A stretch of 64,000 bases of DNA from Saprospiraceae bacterium (lineage in GTDB: Bacteria > Bacteroidota > Bacteroidia > Chitinophagales > Saprospiraceae), in contig JADJYH010000028.1 of assembly GCA_016719855.1 (NCBI GenBank), forward strand, positions 1 to 64,000. The letters are read 5' to 3'. The notes below the pieces were generated by a model that was not told where the DNA came from, searched no databases, and worked only from the letters and a program-made list of their open reading frames with translations. Both the position numbers and the translations under genes were made by a program. This document shows positions 62,775-64,000 of the stretch, one piece after another (position 1 is the stretch's first letter; each line of letters begins with the position of its first letter).

Positions 62775-63441
62775 CCGTTCCTACCAACTCCACCAACACT
62801 TCATTCAAATTCTTTATCGCCAGCGGTAAGTCCCAGCCCGCCCGATTGCGGGTCTCCACGTAATTTGAAATGGAGCGTATCTCCAAAAACGGCTGCCCCG
62901 CCAGCAAGCAAGCCAAGAAAAAAGCGGCACCTTCCATGCTCTCCGCATCGGCCTGGTACTTGTCAAGCAGCGCATCAATGCTCGGCTGAAAACCATGTAC
63001 TTTATTGATGGTCAATCCTTTGCAAGTCGGCAAAAAGTCGAAGCCGTCCATTTGTGGGTTCACCAACCAGCCATCGACGAAAGGGGTTGCATTCGCATCC
63101 ACGAGGCCAAGTTCGTGTACATCGGTGAAGCTGCCATCAGCTTCCTCCACGCCGAGATCGGCGAAACGCTCGGCGGTTACGTTGACCACATCGCCAATTT
63201 TTAGCGACCGATTGAAGGCCCCCGCTATCCCTGCATTTATCGCCAAATCGAAACTTTGCTTCGCAAAAAGCACCCCGAGGTTGAAGGCCGTCAACGTCAT
63301 GCCCACCCCAGCCACGAGCAGGTGAACTTCGAGGTTTTCTTTCTGAAAATGGGTGTCGGAATGTGGCCAGAACTGTTCCTGCAAATGCTGCCGGAACGGC
63401 GCAATTTCAAAAGGAGTAGCAGCGACAACGAGGATTTTCAA
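62764..63441 (-). CDS. mqnB: Futalosine hydrolase
   Basis: MqnB cleaves futalosine to hypoxanthine and dehypoxanthine-futalosine in the alternative menaquinone pathway. The nucleoside-phosphorylase-like fold is shown by KILVVAATPFEIAPF, LLVAGVGMTLTAFNLGV, INAGIAGAFNRSLKIGD and the nucleoside-binding block DAESMEGAAFFLAC, then IRSISNYVETRN. No ATG is present. TTG 63441 gives the standard N terminus (M)KILVVAAT; TTG 63465 would add eight residues. The gene converges with the DUF721 gene and their ends overlap by 11 bp. The organism should use menaquinone as respiratory quinone. Confidence 0.9.
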   Translation of the reverse strand: MKILVVAATPFEIAPFRQHLQEQFWPHSDTHFQKENLEVHLLVAGVGMTLTAFNLGVLFAKQSFDLAINAGIAGAFNRSLKIGDVVNVTAERFADLGVEEADGSFTDVHELGLVDANATPFVDGWLVNPQMDGFDFLPTCKGLTINKVHGFQPSIDALLDKYQADAESMEGAAFFLACLLAGQPFLEIRSISNYVETRNRAGWDLPLAIKNLNEVLVELVGTVNG

Positions 63442-63470
63442 ATGGATAAGATTTTTTAGAACCAAAGCTG

Positions 63471-63560
63471 GTTGGTTATTGGGTTATTAGAATATTTCGC
63501 AAACCATTGATTATCAATAGCTTAATAACCCAATAACCCAATATCACAATCACCCAATAA
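63471..63560. repeat. Tandem-word palindromic element (GGTTATT word)
   Basis: TTGGTTATTGGGTTATTAG at the left faces TAATAACCCAATAACCCAAT and onward (from 63523). The small inverted repeat ATTGATTATCAAT lies between the arms. It separates the mqnB start from the YbbR-like gene stop. Confidence 0.88.
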
Positions 63561-63565
63561 CTCAC

Positions 63566-64000
63566 TCATTCCACAATAAGGTACTCAACCACTTTGGGCG
63601 ACAGCTGCACAGAACGCACCCATTCTGGTTGCCGCACCAGTGTGAGCGGCACGGTACTGGCCACGCCGCCCGGCCCCGACTCGCCCCCGAATACCGCCAC
63701 CACCCGGAAGTCCGAGGCACTGACTTGGTTGAAGCGGCTCACGCCAACCACGCAACTCAACTCCACGGTGGCGGGCACCAACTGGATGCTATCCTGTTCG
63801 TTCAAAACCATCACTGGCAGCATCAGTTTTTTCTCGGTAAATTGCTCCACGGGCAGGAACAATTCCGTTTGCAATGACGAAAATTGGAGCAATGCAGGGT
63901 TCGGGTTGATAAGCTTGAGCGTCTTTCGGAAGTCCGTCTCGGGACAGGCCATTTTTAGTGGCTCGGTGCTTACCTCACTAATTCCGTCGAGCATTTGCGA
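63566..64000 (-). CDS. YbbR/CdaR-like protein, C-terminal part (gene continues past the right edge)
   Basis: The last 144 residues are in the window. ISEVSTEPLKMACPETDFRK, then TLKLINPNPALLQFSSLQTE, LFLPVEQFTEKKLMLPVMVL and VEYLIVE have the repeated beta-strand style of YbbR domains, which are periplasmic and in other phyla sit next to diadenylate cyclase. The N-terminal part with the membrane anchor would lie beyond base 64000. The assignment is from motif memory and is moderately sure. Confidence 0.65.
   Translation of the reverse strand, partial: SQMLDGISEVSTEPLKMACPETDFRKTLKLINPNPALLQFSSLQTELFLPVEQFTEKKLMLPVMVLNEQDSIQLVPATVELSCVVGVSRFNQVSASDFRVVAVFGGESGPGGVASTVPLTLVRQPEWVRSVQLSPKVVEYLIVE

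Overview
The window is bacterial and almost certainly from the Bacteroidota, most like an uncultured member of the Saprospiria. The evidence is: type IX secretion tails and a C-terminal gliding-motility-type domain on secreted proteins, a 2856-residue SprB-repeat adhesin, a GldM-C-like protein, a GWxTD-domain protein, a TonB-dependent receptor with a carboxypeptidase-like N-terminal domain, futalosine hydrolase (the futalosine route to menaquinone) and a 673-residue urocanase. I found no rRNA, tRNA or CRISPR array.

Layout. 0-2.1 kb holds two decayed genes. 2.2-3.5 kb is an IS4-family element with 32-bp inverted repeats and an 11-bp target duplication, landed directly behind rsmH. 3.5-5 kb is mraZ-rsmH (minus strand) with TGGGA boxes in front of mraZ. 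5-9.6 kb: a polyprenyl-phosphate sugar transferase, a GWxTD protein, an MscS channel and a HYR-domain remnant. 9.6-12.9 kb is an L-fucose uptake and oxidation operon (fucP, a lipoprotein, mutarotase, dehydrogenase). 12.9-31 kb mixes a GldM-C protein, urocanase, a TonB receptor, secreted proteins, a subtilase, pirin, an ABC exporter, two Fe-S oxidoreductase subunits and a large double amidohydrolase. 31.2-32.1 kb is an AT-rich desaturase fragment. 32.3-41.9 kb (minus strand) is a seven-gene membrane complex related to group 4 hydrogenases and complex I. Its catalytic and small subunits lack the cysteines that bind NiFe and the terminal Fe-S cluster, so it fits the energy-converting-hydrogenase-related (Ehr) type. 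42-44.7 kb holds an acetyltransferase and a methyltransferase joined by an almost T-free homopolymer stretch, then a fibronectin-III protein. 45-49 kb: small envelope proteins, a substrate-binding/OmpA fusion and a coiled-coil membrane protein. 49.3-57.9 kb is the giant adhesin. 58.3-64 kb: a coiled-coil protein, a glycosyltransferase, an FAD oxidoreductase, arginine deiminase, a DUF721 protein, futalosine hydrolase and the end of a YbbR-like protein.

The most striking feature is not a gene. Many intergenic gaps hold a hairpin whose arms are short words of 7-8 bp repeated in tandem, with the reverse-complement words in the other arm. The word differs between loci while the architecture stays the same. 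These elements fill all four true gaps of the Ehr operon, often supply the TGA stop codon of the upstream gene, and end a few bases before the next start codon. Related loci include a 68-bp perfect palindrome and a nested double palindrome found twice.

Caution. Many conserved genes carry single-base frameshifts, several of them in homopolymer runs (rsmH, hutU, the TonB receptor, subtilase, ABC exporter, amidohydrolase, two Ehr subunits). They concentrate in the first 36 kb, while the 8.6-kb adhesin gene is intact. Sequencing or assembly error is the simplest explanation for most of them. Broken genes are therefore reported over their inferred full span.
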